Origin: CAZYYO01 sp964650965
GTDB taxonomy: Bacteria; Bacillota; Clostridia; Lachnospirales; Lachnospiraceae
Reading direction: 5' to 3'
Assembly (NCBI GenBank): GCA_964650965.1
Contig: CAZYYO010000066.1
Location: 1 to 12,869 of the forward strand
DNA: 12,869 bases
Shown: in pieces, positions 1-6,853 of the stretch
How the letters are laid out: each line of letters opens with the position of its first letter
Numbering within the stretch: the stretch's first letter is position 1
The notes under the pieces: model-generated
What the model saw: only the letters and a program-made list of their open reading frames with translations
What the model was told of the DNA's origin: nothing
Databases searched by the model: none
Translations under genes and position numbers: made by a program

Positions 1-1
1 T

Positions 2-89
2 GGAGACGTATCGAAGTGGTCATAACGAGGCGCACTCGAAATGCGTTTGCCGGGCAACTGGCACGCGGGTTCGAATCCCGCCGTCTCCG
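2..89 (+). tRNA. tRNA-Ser (anticodon CGA)
   Basis: Reads UCG serine codons. The acceptor stem pairs 2-8 with 82-88 over seven perfect pairs, with G89 as the discriminator usual for serine. The anticodon stem 30-34/42-46 encloses the loop CTCGAAA, placing CGA at 37-39. A long variable arm (about 47-64) marks a class II tRNA. The T arm is GCGGG-TTCGAAT-CCCGC at 65-81. No CCA is encoded; the sequence runs straight into a T-rich stretch. The gene appears complete, with one base of window before it. Confidence 0.96.
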
Positions 90-102
90 TTTCTTTTTAC
101 GC

Positions 103-130
103 AAAAAAAGACAGCCTCATCAGCTGTCTT
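103..130 (-). terminator. Hairpin with T-run on the minus strand
   Basis: AAGACAGC (108-115) pairs with GCTGTCTT (123-130) around a 7-base loop. On the minus strand the stem is followed by seven Ts (103-109 read in reverse), which is the intrinsic terminator form. On the plus strand the downstream run is only TTCT, so it would be a poor terminator for the tRNA. No minus-strand gene lies immediately to its right, so its client is unclear. It may still protect the tRNA 3' side as a stem. Confidence 0.5.
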
Positions 131-145
131 CTAAAAGGGAGAATA

Positions 146-190
146 ATGAAAAAATGTTTTCAAATGAGCTGTAGGGGTTGCTTCATTTGA
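146..190 (+). CDS. Possible 14-residue cysteine-containing leader peptide
   Basis: An ATG at 146 follows AAGGGAG (135-141) after a 4-base spacer. It opens a 14-codon frame ending in TGA at 188-190. The predicted peptide MKKCFQMSCRGCFI has cysteines at positions 4, 9 and 12, including a CxxC. The last third of the frame lies in a hairpin: TCAAATGA (160-167) pairs with TCATTTGA (183-190), so the stop codon is inside the stem. I do not recognise the peptide. It could be a leader or regulatory uORF of a transcript running into the cyclase gene, or chance. The spacer is shorter than usual and no good promoter is visible upstream. Confidence 0.25.
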   Translation: MKKCFQMSCRGCFI

Positions 191-210
191 TAGTTATAAT
201 ATACTGCCCT

Positions 211-224
211 AATGTGACCACATT
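211..224. promoter_or_regulatory. Perfect 14-base palindrome, possible operator
   Basis: AATGTG-AC-CACATT is a perfect dyad. TGTGAC recurs immediately after it (225-229 completes a second copy), giving an overlapping direct repeat. It lies 167 bases before the cyclase start and just after a TATAAT-like hexamer at 195-200 that has no convincing -35. The shape fits a dimeric regulator binding site, but no regulator can be named. Confidence 0.3.
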
Positions 225-229
225 GTGAC

Positions 230-390
230 GATAGTATAAACTAATTGTTAATATTTCCCTTCTTTTTTATAAACTGAAAGATTTCTGCTTTCTTTTTTCT
301 TCTTTTTCATTGCTTTGTACCCACATGTGTTTTAAAATATATCTATATTTAATATTCGAATTTTAATCCCTTTTGAAAGGATTCTAACTT
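230..390 (+). other. AT-rich pyrimidine-rich leader of the cyclase gene
   Basis: This stretch has long T/C runs (about 255-310), the short palindrome CACATGTG (322-329) and a ribosome binding site GAAAGGA at 375-381, nine bases before the ATG at 391. A weak promoter candidate is TTGTAC (315-320) with TATATC 17 bases later (338-343), but it matches consensus poorly. I saw no GEMM-type c-di-GMP riboswitch or other recognisable aptamer. Confidence 0.4.
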
Positions 391-1884
391 ATGATAAAGC
401 GCTTGATAAACAAATATCTTTCCTTTACTACAAATAGCAAACTTTATTTTTCTGCTGGAAAAGATGAAATCACTCACTACAACCTGCATTTACTTCGAGC
501 AATCAGCATAATCACCTCCATCCTAGTGGAGTTGTTTATTCTTCTTACTCCGTTGTTTATCCATGACTGGAAGATGTCTACACCCTATGTCTTCGCATTA
601 GCAGTTTCCATAACCACTGCTGTAATTTCCTGCGTCGTCTGTCGAATGAAATTACATCATGCAGGACTCGTCTCTCTCTTGTGCTCCATGTTTCAGATAG
701 GCCTGACAGCCTCTTTAATCGTGATTGATATTTTCCCCAATGTGGAAGGCCGTTGTGTTTTCATTCCCATTTTCTTTGTTGCACTGCCAGCCTTATTTAT
801 TTATCCCTATTGGTACACCTGGGCTTTCCTGGTTTTTTCCGATATTATCTTTATGTATTGCGCTTATAGCTTTAAGCCTCACCCGGTAGCCAGAACCGAT
901 ATGTTTTCTTCCTTTGTTGGTATGGTTTGTGGTCTCATTCTTACAGTGATTATTATATCCATACGAACCAGTGAATATCATGCTAAGACCAATTACCGCA
1001 CTTTGTCCCAGATTGACGGGCTAACCGGATTACTAAACAAATCTACCAGTGAAACTATTATTCGAAATAATATTAATGGACGAAATCTCTCAGAGACCTT
1101 CATCTTAATTATGATGGATATTGATCATTTTAAGACCATTAACGATACCTTCGGTCACGATGCCGGTGATGAGATTCTATCTAAGGTAGGCGGCATTCTT
1201 TCTGGAATTTTCCGAGATAATGATGTGATTGGGCGTTTCGGTGGAGACGAATTCATTATTTTATTAAAAAATGTTAAGGACTCTTTTCACATTGATAAAA
1301 AATTTAAGGAAATCCTCTATGCCATTAATCAAATTCCTACTGACAATCCTTCCTATACCATTTCCTGCAGTATCGGATGTGCCATTGCCAACCAGGAGTT
1401 TATTCCTTATGATGATTTATTTCGCCTTGCTGATGATGCCCTGTATGAAGCAAAGTACTTTGGCCGCAACCGCTACATGATTCATGTTCCGGAGATGATT
1501 CATCTAAATCCCATGACAAAATATATTCTAGTTGTGGATGATGACTTCAGTAGTCGAGCGATTATTACAGAAACCTTCCAGGATGAATATCATATCATCG
1601 AAGCAAGCAATGGCCAGCAGGCGCTAAACATTTTAAGTCATCACACCTCACAGATTGCATTGGTACTGCTAGATATCTATATGCCAGATATGAATGGACT
1701 GGATGTCCTTCGCTTCATGAAGTCTCGCTCCCATACCCAGCGAATTCCTGTTATGGTTGTAACCTCGGATGCTTCCGCAGAAGCTGAAATCCTAGAGCAA
1801 GGGGCTGACGACTTAATTGAGAAGCCAATAAAACCTGAAATAATAAAACTTCGTGCCAAAAATCTATTGGCACGAAGACATTAG
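391..1884 (+). CDS. Membrane diguanylate cyclase with C-terminal receiver domain
   Basis: Predicted to make c-di-GMP from two GTP at the membrane. Residues about 32-192 form roughly six hydrophobic segments with no recognised sensor family. The GGDEF domain runs about 203-365, opening with the DGLTGLLNK motif at 209, with the GGDEF signature intact at 284-288. An RxxD inhibitory site (R275, D278) sits the standard five residues before the signature, so product inhibition is expected. A response-regulator receiver domain follows (about 377-495) with acidic pocket D383-D385, phospho-acceptor D428 in LLDIYMPD, T458 and K478, all intact. Receiver domains usually precede GGDEF; here the order is reversed and no partner kinase is in view. 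Start is supported by GAAAGGA nine bases upstream. Its stop lies one base from the convergent kinase gene. Activity is inferred, not shown. Confidence 0.93.
   Translation: MIKRLINKYLSFTTNSKLYFSAGKDEITHYNLHLLRAISIITSILVELFILLTPLFIHDWKMSTPYVFALAVSITTAVISCVVCRMKLHHAGLVSLLCSMFQIGLTASLIVIDIFPNVEGRCVFIPIFFVALPALFIYPYWYTWAFLVFSDIIFMYCAYSFKPHPVARTDMFSSFVGMVCGLILTVIIISIRTSEYHAKTNYRTLSQIDGLTGLLNKSTSETIIRNNINGRNLSETFILIMMDIDHFKTINDTFGHDAGDEILSKVGGILSGIFRDNDVIGRFGGDEFIILLKNVKDSFHIDKKFKEILYAINQIPTDNPSYTISCSIGCAIANQEFIPYDDLFRLADDALYEAKYFGRNRYMIHVPEMIHLNPMTKYILVVDDDFSSRAIITETFQDEYHIIEASNGQQALNILSHHTSQIALVLLDIYMPDMNGLDVLRFMKSRSHTQRIPVMVVTSDASAEAEILEQGADDLIEKPIKPEIIKLRAKNLLARRH
1841..1877 (-). terminator. Intrinsic terminator of the kinase block, inside the cyclase coding end
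   Basis: CTTCGTGCCAA (1849-1859) pairs perfectly with TTGGCACGAAG (1867-1877) around a 7-base loop, an 11-pair stem. Read on the minus strand it is followed by TTTTATTATTTC, so it terminates transcripts arriving from the kinase, whose stop is at 1886-1888. On the plus strand no T-run follows. The stem also encodes the last residues of the cyclase (LRAKNLLARRH). Confidence 0.82.
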
Positions 1885-1885
1885 T

Positions 1886-2573
1886 TTATCGATTCATTTC
1901 TGCTTGTCGTCCTGTATTGTTATGGTCTTTAATTACATTGGTGATTTCCTTAAGATCAGAGGATGGCAAGTCTCCCGGTATGGTATTCTTAACTGCACTG
2001 CAGGCATTTCCAAATGCCAGTGCCTTATTGCAATCCATTTCTGATGACAGCAGTCCGTACAGGACACCCCCGCAGTATGCATCCCCGCTGCCAATCCGAT
2101 CTACAACATCAATGCGTTCATAGGGCTTCTCCTCATAGAAGGTATCGGTCTTAGCCTGATAAATCACAGAGCCAAAGCTGTGAACCTTGGGACTGTGAAC
2201 CGTTCTCTGNNNNNNNNNNNNNNNNNNNNNNNNNNNNNNNNNNNNNNNNNNNNNNNNNNNNNNNNNNNNNNNNNNNNNNNNNNNNNNNNNNNNNNNNNNN
2301 NNNNNNNNNGTCACTATCCCGAACCAGATAATCATCACTCACTCCAAGATAACGAATCTTATTTTTCGCAAAATCTCCAATGGCACTGTCCGGAATCTTA
2401 GAAATCATTCCCGTATGCAGTCCCAGTAATGACACACCGGAGGCTACATTTAGCTCGGCGCCTCCCATATGCTTCTCAAATACGTCCCCTCTCATAATCC
2501 GTTCATTATTGGGTGGAGAAAGACGAAGTAACAGTTCTCCCATTGCTAGTAAATCAAATGTCTTTTTGCTCAT
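1886..2573 (-). CDS. PfkB-family sugar kinase, possibly 2-dehydro-3-deoxygluconokinase; interrupted by assembly gap
   Basis: ATP-dependent carbohydrate kinase of the ribokinase/PfkB family. The N-terminal 88 residues (2573-2310) hold GELLLRLSPP near residue 12 and the sugar-binding MGGAELNVA stretch. The C-terminal 107 residues (2209-1886) carry DRIGSGDAYCGG, the anion-hole and catalytic-Asp motif. The first segment resembles KDG kinases, but the substrate-defining middle is missing, so the substrate is a guess. 100 Ns separate the halves. Both halves end exactly on codon boundaries at the gap edges, so the true gap must be a multiple of three if the gene is intact. The visible 195 residues against a family length near 320-345 imply roughly 375-450 missing bases. 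The start has AAGGGAAG just upstream. It follows cardiolipin synthase by 31 bases, probably in the same transcript. Confidence 0.85.
2210..2309. other. Assembly gap of exactly 100 N
   Basis: Exactly 100 undetermined bases, a common scaffold placeholder. It disrupts the kinase reading frame (100 is not divisible by three), so an apparent frameshift here is an artefact of gap sizing. Confidence 0.97.
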
Positions 2574-2604
2574 AATGTCTTCCCTTCTATGATAAATTTT
2601 GTCA

Positions 2605-4179
2605 CTATAACAGCGGTGCTAAAAGCTTCAGTAATCTTCCTGTCAGTCTTGTAAACAGCTTTTGATTACGTATGTCTTCCACTGTAATCAGCTGACAGCT
2701 TTGTAAGGTCTTCTGATAATCAGCCTCAATATCATCAATGGCTGTAACTCCATCCATATATAATGCACATTCAAAATGGTGGTAAAGGCTACGGTAATCC
2801 AAATTAATGGAACCTACCACAGCTTTATGATTGTCGCTGACAAACACTTTGGCATGCACAAAGCCCGGTGTATATTCATAAATCTCTACTCCTGCTTCTG
2901 TCAAATCCTTATAATGACTTTTAGCCAGAGCAAAAGCCGATTTCTTATCTGGGATATGAGGAAGTATCAGTTTCACATCTACGCCTCTTCTGGCTGCAAA
3001 CATCAGCGCACTTCTCATATTTCCATCCAAAATCAGATATGGGGTCATAATGTGTACATACTGCTTGGCGGTGTTAATAATATCGATATATACTAGTTCC
3101 CCAACCTTATCTCCGTCCAAAGGCGAATCTGCATATGGAATTACATAGCCCGGTGTCTTCTGTTCTAACTTAGGCGTATGCTCTGGAAAGAGGTACTTCT
3201 GATAGTTCTTCTCTGTCTCAGTTGCATGCCATGCCTCTAAGAACATTCTGGTAAAGCCTCTGGCACCATCGCCCTGGATCATTACTGCTGTATCCTTCCA
3301 ATGTCCAAAACGTTCTATCTCATTAATGTATTCATCTGCCATGTTAACACCACCTGTAAAGGCGGTATGTCCATCAATCACCAGAATCTTCCGGTGATCC
3401 CGATAATTGTACTCTGTGGATACAAAGGGACGAATGGGAGCAAAAATCTTACACTGAATTCCCAGCTTCTTTAGCTTCTTAGGATAGCTGTGAGGCAGAT
3501 TGGCAAATTCATTCATGCCATCATAGATAATACGAACCTCTACTCCCTGCTGTGCTTTTTTTGACAGCAGGTTCAGCACCTTTCCCCACATATGACCTTC
3601 CTGAATAATAAAGTACTCTAGGAAAATGAAATGCTGTGCCATTTCCAGCTGAACAAGAAGATCTTCTAGCATATCCTCTCCCAGAGGATAATAGGTTACC
3701 GCAGAATTCTTATAGGGGCCATATCCTCCTGCACTGATACAGTACTCTGATAAACCATATAGCTGAGGGCTCTTTTGCTTAATTTCATCTACTACTTCTT
3801 CTGCTACCGGCAATTCCAGTGCTGCCTCTACCGCAACCTGTCCCATCCGCTTCTTCAGACGGCGATGTCCCGCATCTGTTCTAACATACAAATAAAACAA
3901 ACAGCCAAAGGGTGCCAGTGCCGTAACTGGAAGCATCCAGCTAAGCTTCACGCTGTCATCATAGTGATTGTTGAATATTTCTATTACGGTTCCTATAGTA
4001 AGAGCCAGCATAACTCCATAAAAAAATGAAGTATACTGGCTTAGGAAATTATAGAAGCCAATGATGATTCCAACCTGAAATACCATCAGTATTAAAATCA
4101 TCATGGTTCTTCCATAAATCAGTTTTAATAAATGTTTCTTTCCTTTTTTCAGAAGGTTCAATTCTTTAAAGGATTCCAT
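2605..4179 (-). CDS. cls: Cardiolipin synthase, phospholipase D type
   Basis: Condenses two phosphatidylglycerols to cardiolipin and glycerol at the membrane. The 524 residues fit the bacterial Cls family. N-terminal hydrophobic segments lie at about 25-46, 51-69 and 79-98. Two PLD HxKxxxxD motifs are intact: H262, K264, D269 (followed by TGGVN) and H442, K444, D449 (followed by GSINLDYRS). Both catalytic histidines are present, so an active enzyme is expected. The start at 4179 follows AAAGAG about eight bases upstream and AAAGGG further out, a weaker site than its neighbours have. It lies 53 bases downstream of the chemotaxis gene and 31 upstream of the kinase, consistent with a shared transcript. 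Confidence 0.94.
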   Translation of the reverse strand: MESFKELNLLKKGKKHLLKLIYGRTMMILILMVFQVGIIIGFYNFLSQYTSFFYGVMLALTIGTVIEIFNNHYDDSVKLSWMLPVTALAPFGCLFYLYVRTDAGHRRLKKRMGQVAVEAALELPVAEEVVDEIKQKSPQLYGLSEYCISAGGYGPYKNSAVTYYPLGEDMLEDLLVQLEMAQHFIFLEYFIIQEGHMWGKVLNLLSKKAQQGVEVRIIYDGMNEFANLPHSYPKKLKKLGIQCKIFAPIRPFVSTEYNYRDHRKILVIDGHTAFTGGVNMADEYINEIERFGHWKDTAVMIQGDGARGFTRMFLEAWHATETEKNYQKYLFPEHTPKLEQKTPGYVIPYADSPLDGDKVGELVYIDIINTAKQYVHIMTPYLILDGNMRSALMFAARRGVDVKLILPHIPDKKSAFALAKSHYKDLTEAGVEIYEYTPGFVHAKVFVSDNHKAVVGSINLDYRSLYHHFECALYMDGVTAIDDIEADYQKTLQSCQLITVEDIRNQKLFTRLTGRLLKLLAPLL

Positions 4180-4232
4180 GCATTCGTCTCTTTCCCTTTT
4201 TTCGTTCTTTTGTAACGGCTAGCTTTTTCTAA

Positions 4233-5708
4233 CTAGCCTTGACTATATTTCTTAAGAATATCCACCTGTGCAACAATATTTTCCATAGTTTTCGTGAAGT
4301 TATGCACCATTTCCACGCTCTGTTCACTTAGTGCATATGCTTCCTGGGTGCTGGCTGTAATTTCTTCGCTGCTAGCAGATAAGGTGCCAACAGAATCCAT
4401 AATTACATTATTTGCCGAAATCAGATTTTTCATCAATTCATTTACCTGGGAAATTTCTTCAAATAACTCCTGGGTTGTTGCTTCGATAGCGGTAAACTGA
4501 CTGCTTGCCTGCTCTGCTAATTCATTTTCCTTATTGGAAATATCCACGGTGGATTCTACCTTCTGGGATACATCCATGGTATCGGAAATCAATTCATCTA
4601 ATATGGTTGTGATATTCTCCGTTGCCTGCTTGGTCTGATCTGCCAGATTACGAATCTCATCTGCTACCACTGCAAAGCCCTTGCCTGCTTCTCCTGCCCT
4701 GGCTGCTTCTATACTTGCATTTAATGCCAGCAAATTGGTCTGGCTGGAAATACTTAGAATAATATCAGTAATACTTCTTACTTCATTGGACTTGTCCTGC
4801 AGACGAAGGGTAGAATCCTTCATGTAGTCACTGGATTCAATGGCAGTTTTTACATGATTCAGCAATAAGTTCATTGCCTGAGAGCCTTCCTTCAGTGCCT
4901 GCGTTGCCTGTGTTGTCATTTCCACAATATGATTTGTCTTGTCGTGGGTATGATCAATAATTTCCTGAATCTGCTGCGTCTGTGAGGTCTGGTCGGCAAT
5001 GGCTTCTGTATTCGCCACCGTTCCAGCGGAAATATCGTTCATAGATGCATTCATAGTACTGGTAGAATCTGCAATCTTCTGTAATGCCGGTCTGGCAAGA
5101 TTGGTTTCCTTCTCAATCTCTGCGGCAGCAGCAACCACTGCATTGGCAATGGCACTGTTATTATCTGATACCTGGGTAATTTCTGTGGTGGTATCCTTCA
5201 TAAAACGGTTGTTAGCCTTCACTCCTACAACGGAGCAAATACCAAATAATACCATAACAAATATCTGTGCTGTAACAGAATCTAATACATCATAGATGCT
5301 GGCGGCTCTTCGGATTGTGATAATCACACTTATGATATTAGCGATACTGGCTACATTTCCACAAATTGCAACCGTCTTCTCGTCAAAGGTTAAAATCAGT
5401 ACCATCAGGTAGGGAAGTATGTATACATAAGCCGAATTGGAATAGGAGAATACCAAAGTTACTGCATAGGCAATAACAAATGCCACTCCGGCTCTTCTGG
5501 CAAAATCAGAGGTTCCCTTCTTAGACGACCATGATATAAAAGCTACAATCAAGGCACTTAACGTTAATACGGATGGTATCACTGCTGTCCATAATGCTGC
5601 GCCTGTCATAATCGCTGCTGTAAGGCTTCCTGCAATCATGACAACGGATAATATTACCTGGGTAACTAATAGTAGCTTGTCAATTCTTAACAAATGCTGT
5701 TCTTTCAT
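4233..5708 (-). CDS. Methyl-accepting chemotaxis protein with polytopic membrane N-terminus
   Basis: Transmembrane chemoreceptor that would signal to CheA/CheW. Residues about 12-164 contain around six hydrophobic segments instead of the usual two helices flanking an extracellular sensor domain. No HAMP or Cache domain is apparent. The cytoplasmic part (about 170-491) is a long coiled coil with the highly conserved hairpin tip at about 317-359 (SSQTNLLALNASIEAARAGE, then GKGFAVVADEIRNLADQT). The ligand would have to be sensed in or near the membrane, or the protein may have a non-motility role. The start is well supported by GGAGG nine bases before the ATG. A likely promoter lies just upstream. 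No other chemotaxis or flagellar gene is in the window. Confidence 0.93.
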   Translation of the reverse strand: MKEQHLLRIDKLLLVTQVILSVVMIAGSLTAAIMTGAALWTAVIPSVLTLSALIVAFISWSSKKGTSDFARRAGVAFVIAYAVTLVFSYSNSAYVYILPYLMVLILTFDEKTVAICGNVASIANIISVIITIRRAASIYDVLDSVTAQIFVMVLFGICSVVGVKANNRFMKDTTTEITQVSDNNSAIANAVVAAAAEIEKETNLARPALQKIADSTSTMNASMNDISAGTVANTEAIADQTSQTQQIQEIIDHTHDKTNHIVEMTTQATQALKEGSQAMNLLLNHVKTAIESSDYMKDSTLRLQDKSNEVRSITDIILSISSQTNLLALNASIEAARAGEAGKGFAVVADEIRNLADQTKQATENITTILDELISDTMDVSQKVESTVDISNKENELAEQASSQFTAIEATTQELFEEISQVNELMKNLISANNVIMDSVGTLSASSEEITASTQEAYALSEQSVEMVHNFTKTMENIVAQVDILKKYSQG

Positions 5709-5735
5709 GCTTCCAATCCTCCATACTTTCTCTAC

Positions 5736-5764
5736 ATTATATCTGCCATTTGTAACTTTATCAT
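5736..5764 (-). promoter_or_regulatory. Candidate sigma-A promoter for the chemotaxis gene
   Basis: On the minus strand a perfect TATAAT (5736-5741) lies 17 bases downstream of ATGATA (5759-5764, 4/6 match to TTGACA). It lies in the 74-base gap between the glycosyltransferase stop and the chemotaxis start, 28 bases before the ATG. This suggests the chemotaxis gene can be transcribed independently of the upstream glycosyltransferase. Confidence 0.5.
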
Positions 5765-5782
5765 TTCATGTACCAAATCACT

Positions 5783-6721
5783 TTAGTCCAGCTTGTCCTC
5801 CTGAACTAAATACAGGGGACGTCTCTTGGTTTCCAGATAAGTCTTAGCCAGATACTGTCCTAAAATTCCTATACATAACAGCTGAATTCCGCTGACCAGC
5901 ATAATGATGCACACCATGGACGGCCATCCGGAGGTTGGGTCTCCAAAGACCAGTGTGCGAATAATAATTGCGATAATAGCGATGAATGCCACAACACAAA
6001 ACAGCATGCCAAGAACCGATGCTACAATCAGTGGAGCGGTAGAAAAAGCAATAATTCCATCAATCGCATACAAGGTCAGTGACCAGAAGGACCATTTGGT
6101 TTCTCCTGCTGCACGCTGAATATTCTCGTATTCCAGCCATTTCTTCTTAAATCCTACCCAGCCGAAAATCCCCTTGGAAAACCGGTTATATTCTCCCATA
6201 CTCAGGATTGCATTTACCACCTTTCGATCCATCATCTGGAAATCTCTGGCACCATCTACCACCTCGGTATGACTAATCTTATTCATCAGACGATAGAACA
6301 TTCTGGCAAAAAAGGAGCGGATGGGCGGCTCCCCTTCTCTGTTCACTCTTCTTGAGCCTACGCAATTATAGTCTTCCTCCGTAACAATACGATACATCTC
6401 TGGTATCAAAGAGGGCGGGTCCTGAAGATCTGCATCTAAAATTGCCACATAATCTCCTCTGGCATTTTCCAAGCCTGCATAAATTGCCGCCTCCTTTCCA
6501 AAATTTCTGGAAAAGGATACGTAGTGAACCTTAGGATCTTGTGTATTTAACCCATGAAGTACTTCCATGGTCTTATCTCTAGAGCCATCATCAATAAAGA
6601 GGTAATCAATATCCACCTGGGGAAGCTGCTCTTCCACCTTTTTCGCCTCTTCATAGAAGATGGGAATGGCCTCCTCTTCATTATAAGCAGGCACAATTAA
6701 CGTTAGTTTTTTTCTTTCCAC
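5783..6721 (-). CDS. Polyprenyl-phosphate glycosyltransferase, GT2 family (GtrB/CsbB-like)
   Basis: Predicted to transfer a sugar from a nucleotide-sugar to undecaprenyl phosphate on the cytoplasmic face. The GT-A domain fills about 1-220: VPAYNEE at 10, DDGS at 44-47, SRNFGKEAAIYAG from 71, and the metal-binding DAD within LDADLQDPP at 95-103. Two C-terminal hydrophobic helices (about 226-256 and 266-290) and a basic tail YLETKRRPLYLV are typical of GtrB, CsbB and bacterial DPM-type enzymes. Length 312 fits the family. The start codon is GTG, with AAAGG 11 bases upstream. Sugar specificity cannot be read from the sequence. Divergence from manC makes mannose a reasonable guess; glucose or GlcNAc are equally compatible with the fold. 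Confidence 0.9.
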   Translation of the reverse strand: MERKKLTLIVPAYNEEEAIPIFYEEAKKVEEQLPQVDIDYLFIDDGSRDKTMEVLHGLNTQDPKVHYVSFSRNFGKEAAIYAGLENARGDYVAILDADLQDPPSLIPEMYRIVTEEDYNCVGSRRVNREGEPPIRSFFARMFYRLMNKISHTEVVDGARDFQMMDRKVVNAILSMGEYNRFSKGIFGWVGFKKKWLEYENIQRAAGETKWSFWSLTLYAIDGIIAFSTAPLIVASVLGMLFCVVAFIAIIAIIIRTLVFGDPTSGWPSMVCIIMLVSGIQLLCIGILGQYLAKTYLETKRRPLYLVQEDKLD

Positions 6722-6757
6722 GATACTATTTACCTTTCTTATTTATAACTGTTTTTC

Positions 6758-6786
6758 ATTTTAGCACATTCAATGGAAGAATTCTA
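6758..6786 (-). promoter_or_regulatory. Candidate promoter for the GT2 gene
   Basis: On the minus strand TAAAAT (6758-6763) is preceded by an extended TGC and, 17 bases upstream, TAGAAT (6781-6786). The -35 is weak, but the extended -10 is identical to that of the opposing manC promoter. A second -10-like TTATAAAT lies nearer the gene around 6741-6748. Confidence 0.45.
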
Positions 6787-6794
6787 TCCCTTCA

Positions 6795-6823
6795 TTGAAT
6801 CAGGAAAGTGGATATGCTAAAAT
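6795..6823 (+). promoter_or_regulatory. Promoter of manC
   Basis: TTGAAT (6795-6800), a 17-base spacer ending in the extended TGC, then TAAAAT (6818-6823). The manC ATG is 30 bases downstream, with AAGGAG at 6840-6845. It is the best promoter match I see in the window. Confidence 0.7.
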
Positions 6824-6853
6824 ATAGTCAGTTTAATACAAGGAGCATAGAAT

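Larger units (their letters stand above)
6758..6823. repeat. Nested inverted repeats spanning the divergent promoters
   Basis: Outer repeat: ATTTTAGCA (6758-6766) matches TGCTAAAAT (6815-6823) in inverse; these are the two extended -10 elements. Inner repeat: ATTCAATGGAAG (6768-6779) against CTTCATTGAAT (6790-6800), perfect except for one extra G. The dyad covers the whole core of both promoters. Confidence 0.7.

Noticed and set aside
2..89. tRNA-Ser as an integration site with a genomic island
   Set aside because: No integrase and no repeated tRNA 3' end were found in the window.
91..390. c-di-GMP riboswitch upstream of the diguanylate cyclase
   Set aside because: None of the conserved GEMM core motifs could be found; only simple hairpins and pyrimidine runs are present.
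4217..4238. GGCTAG/CTAGCC hairpin between the chemotaxis gene and cardiolipin synthase, considered as a terminator
   Set aside because: The stem is six pairs and is not followed by a T-run on the minus strand; the next gene probably continues in the same transcript.
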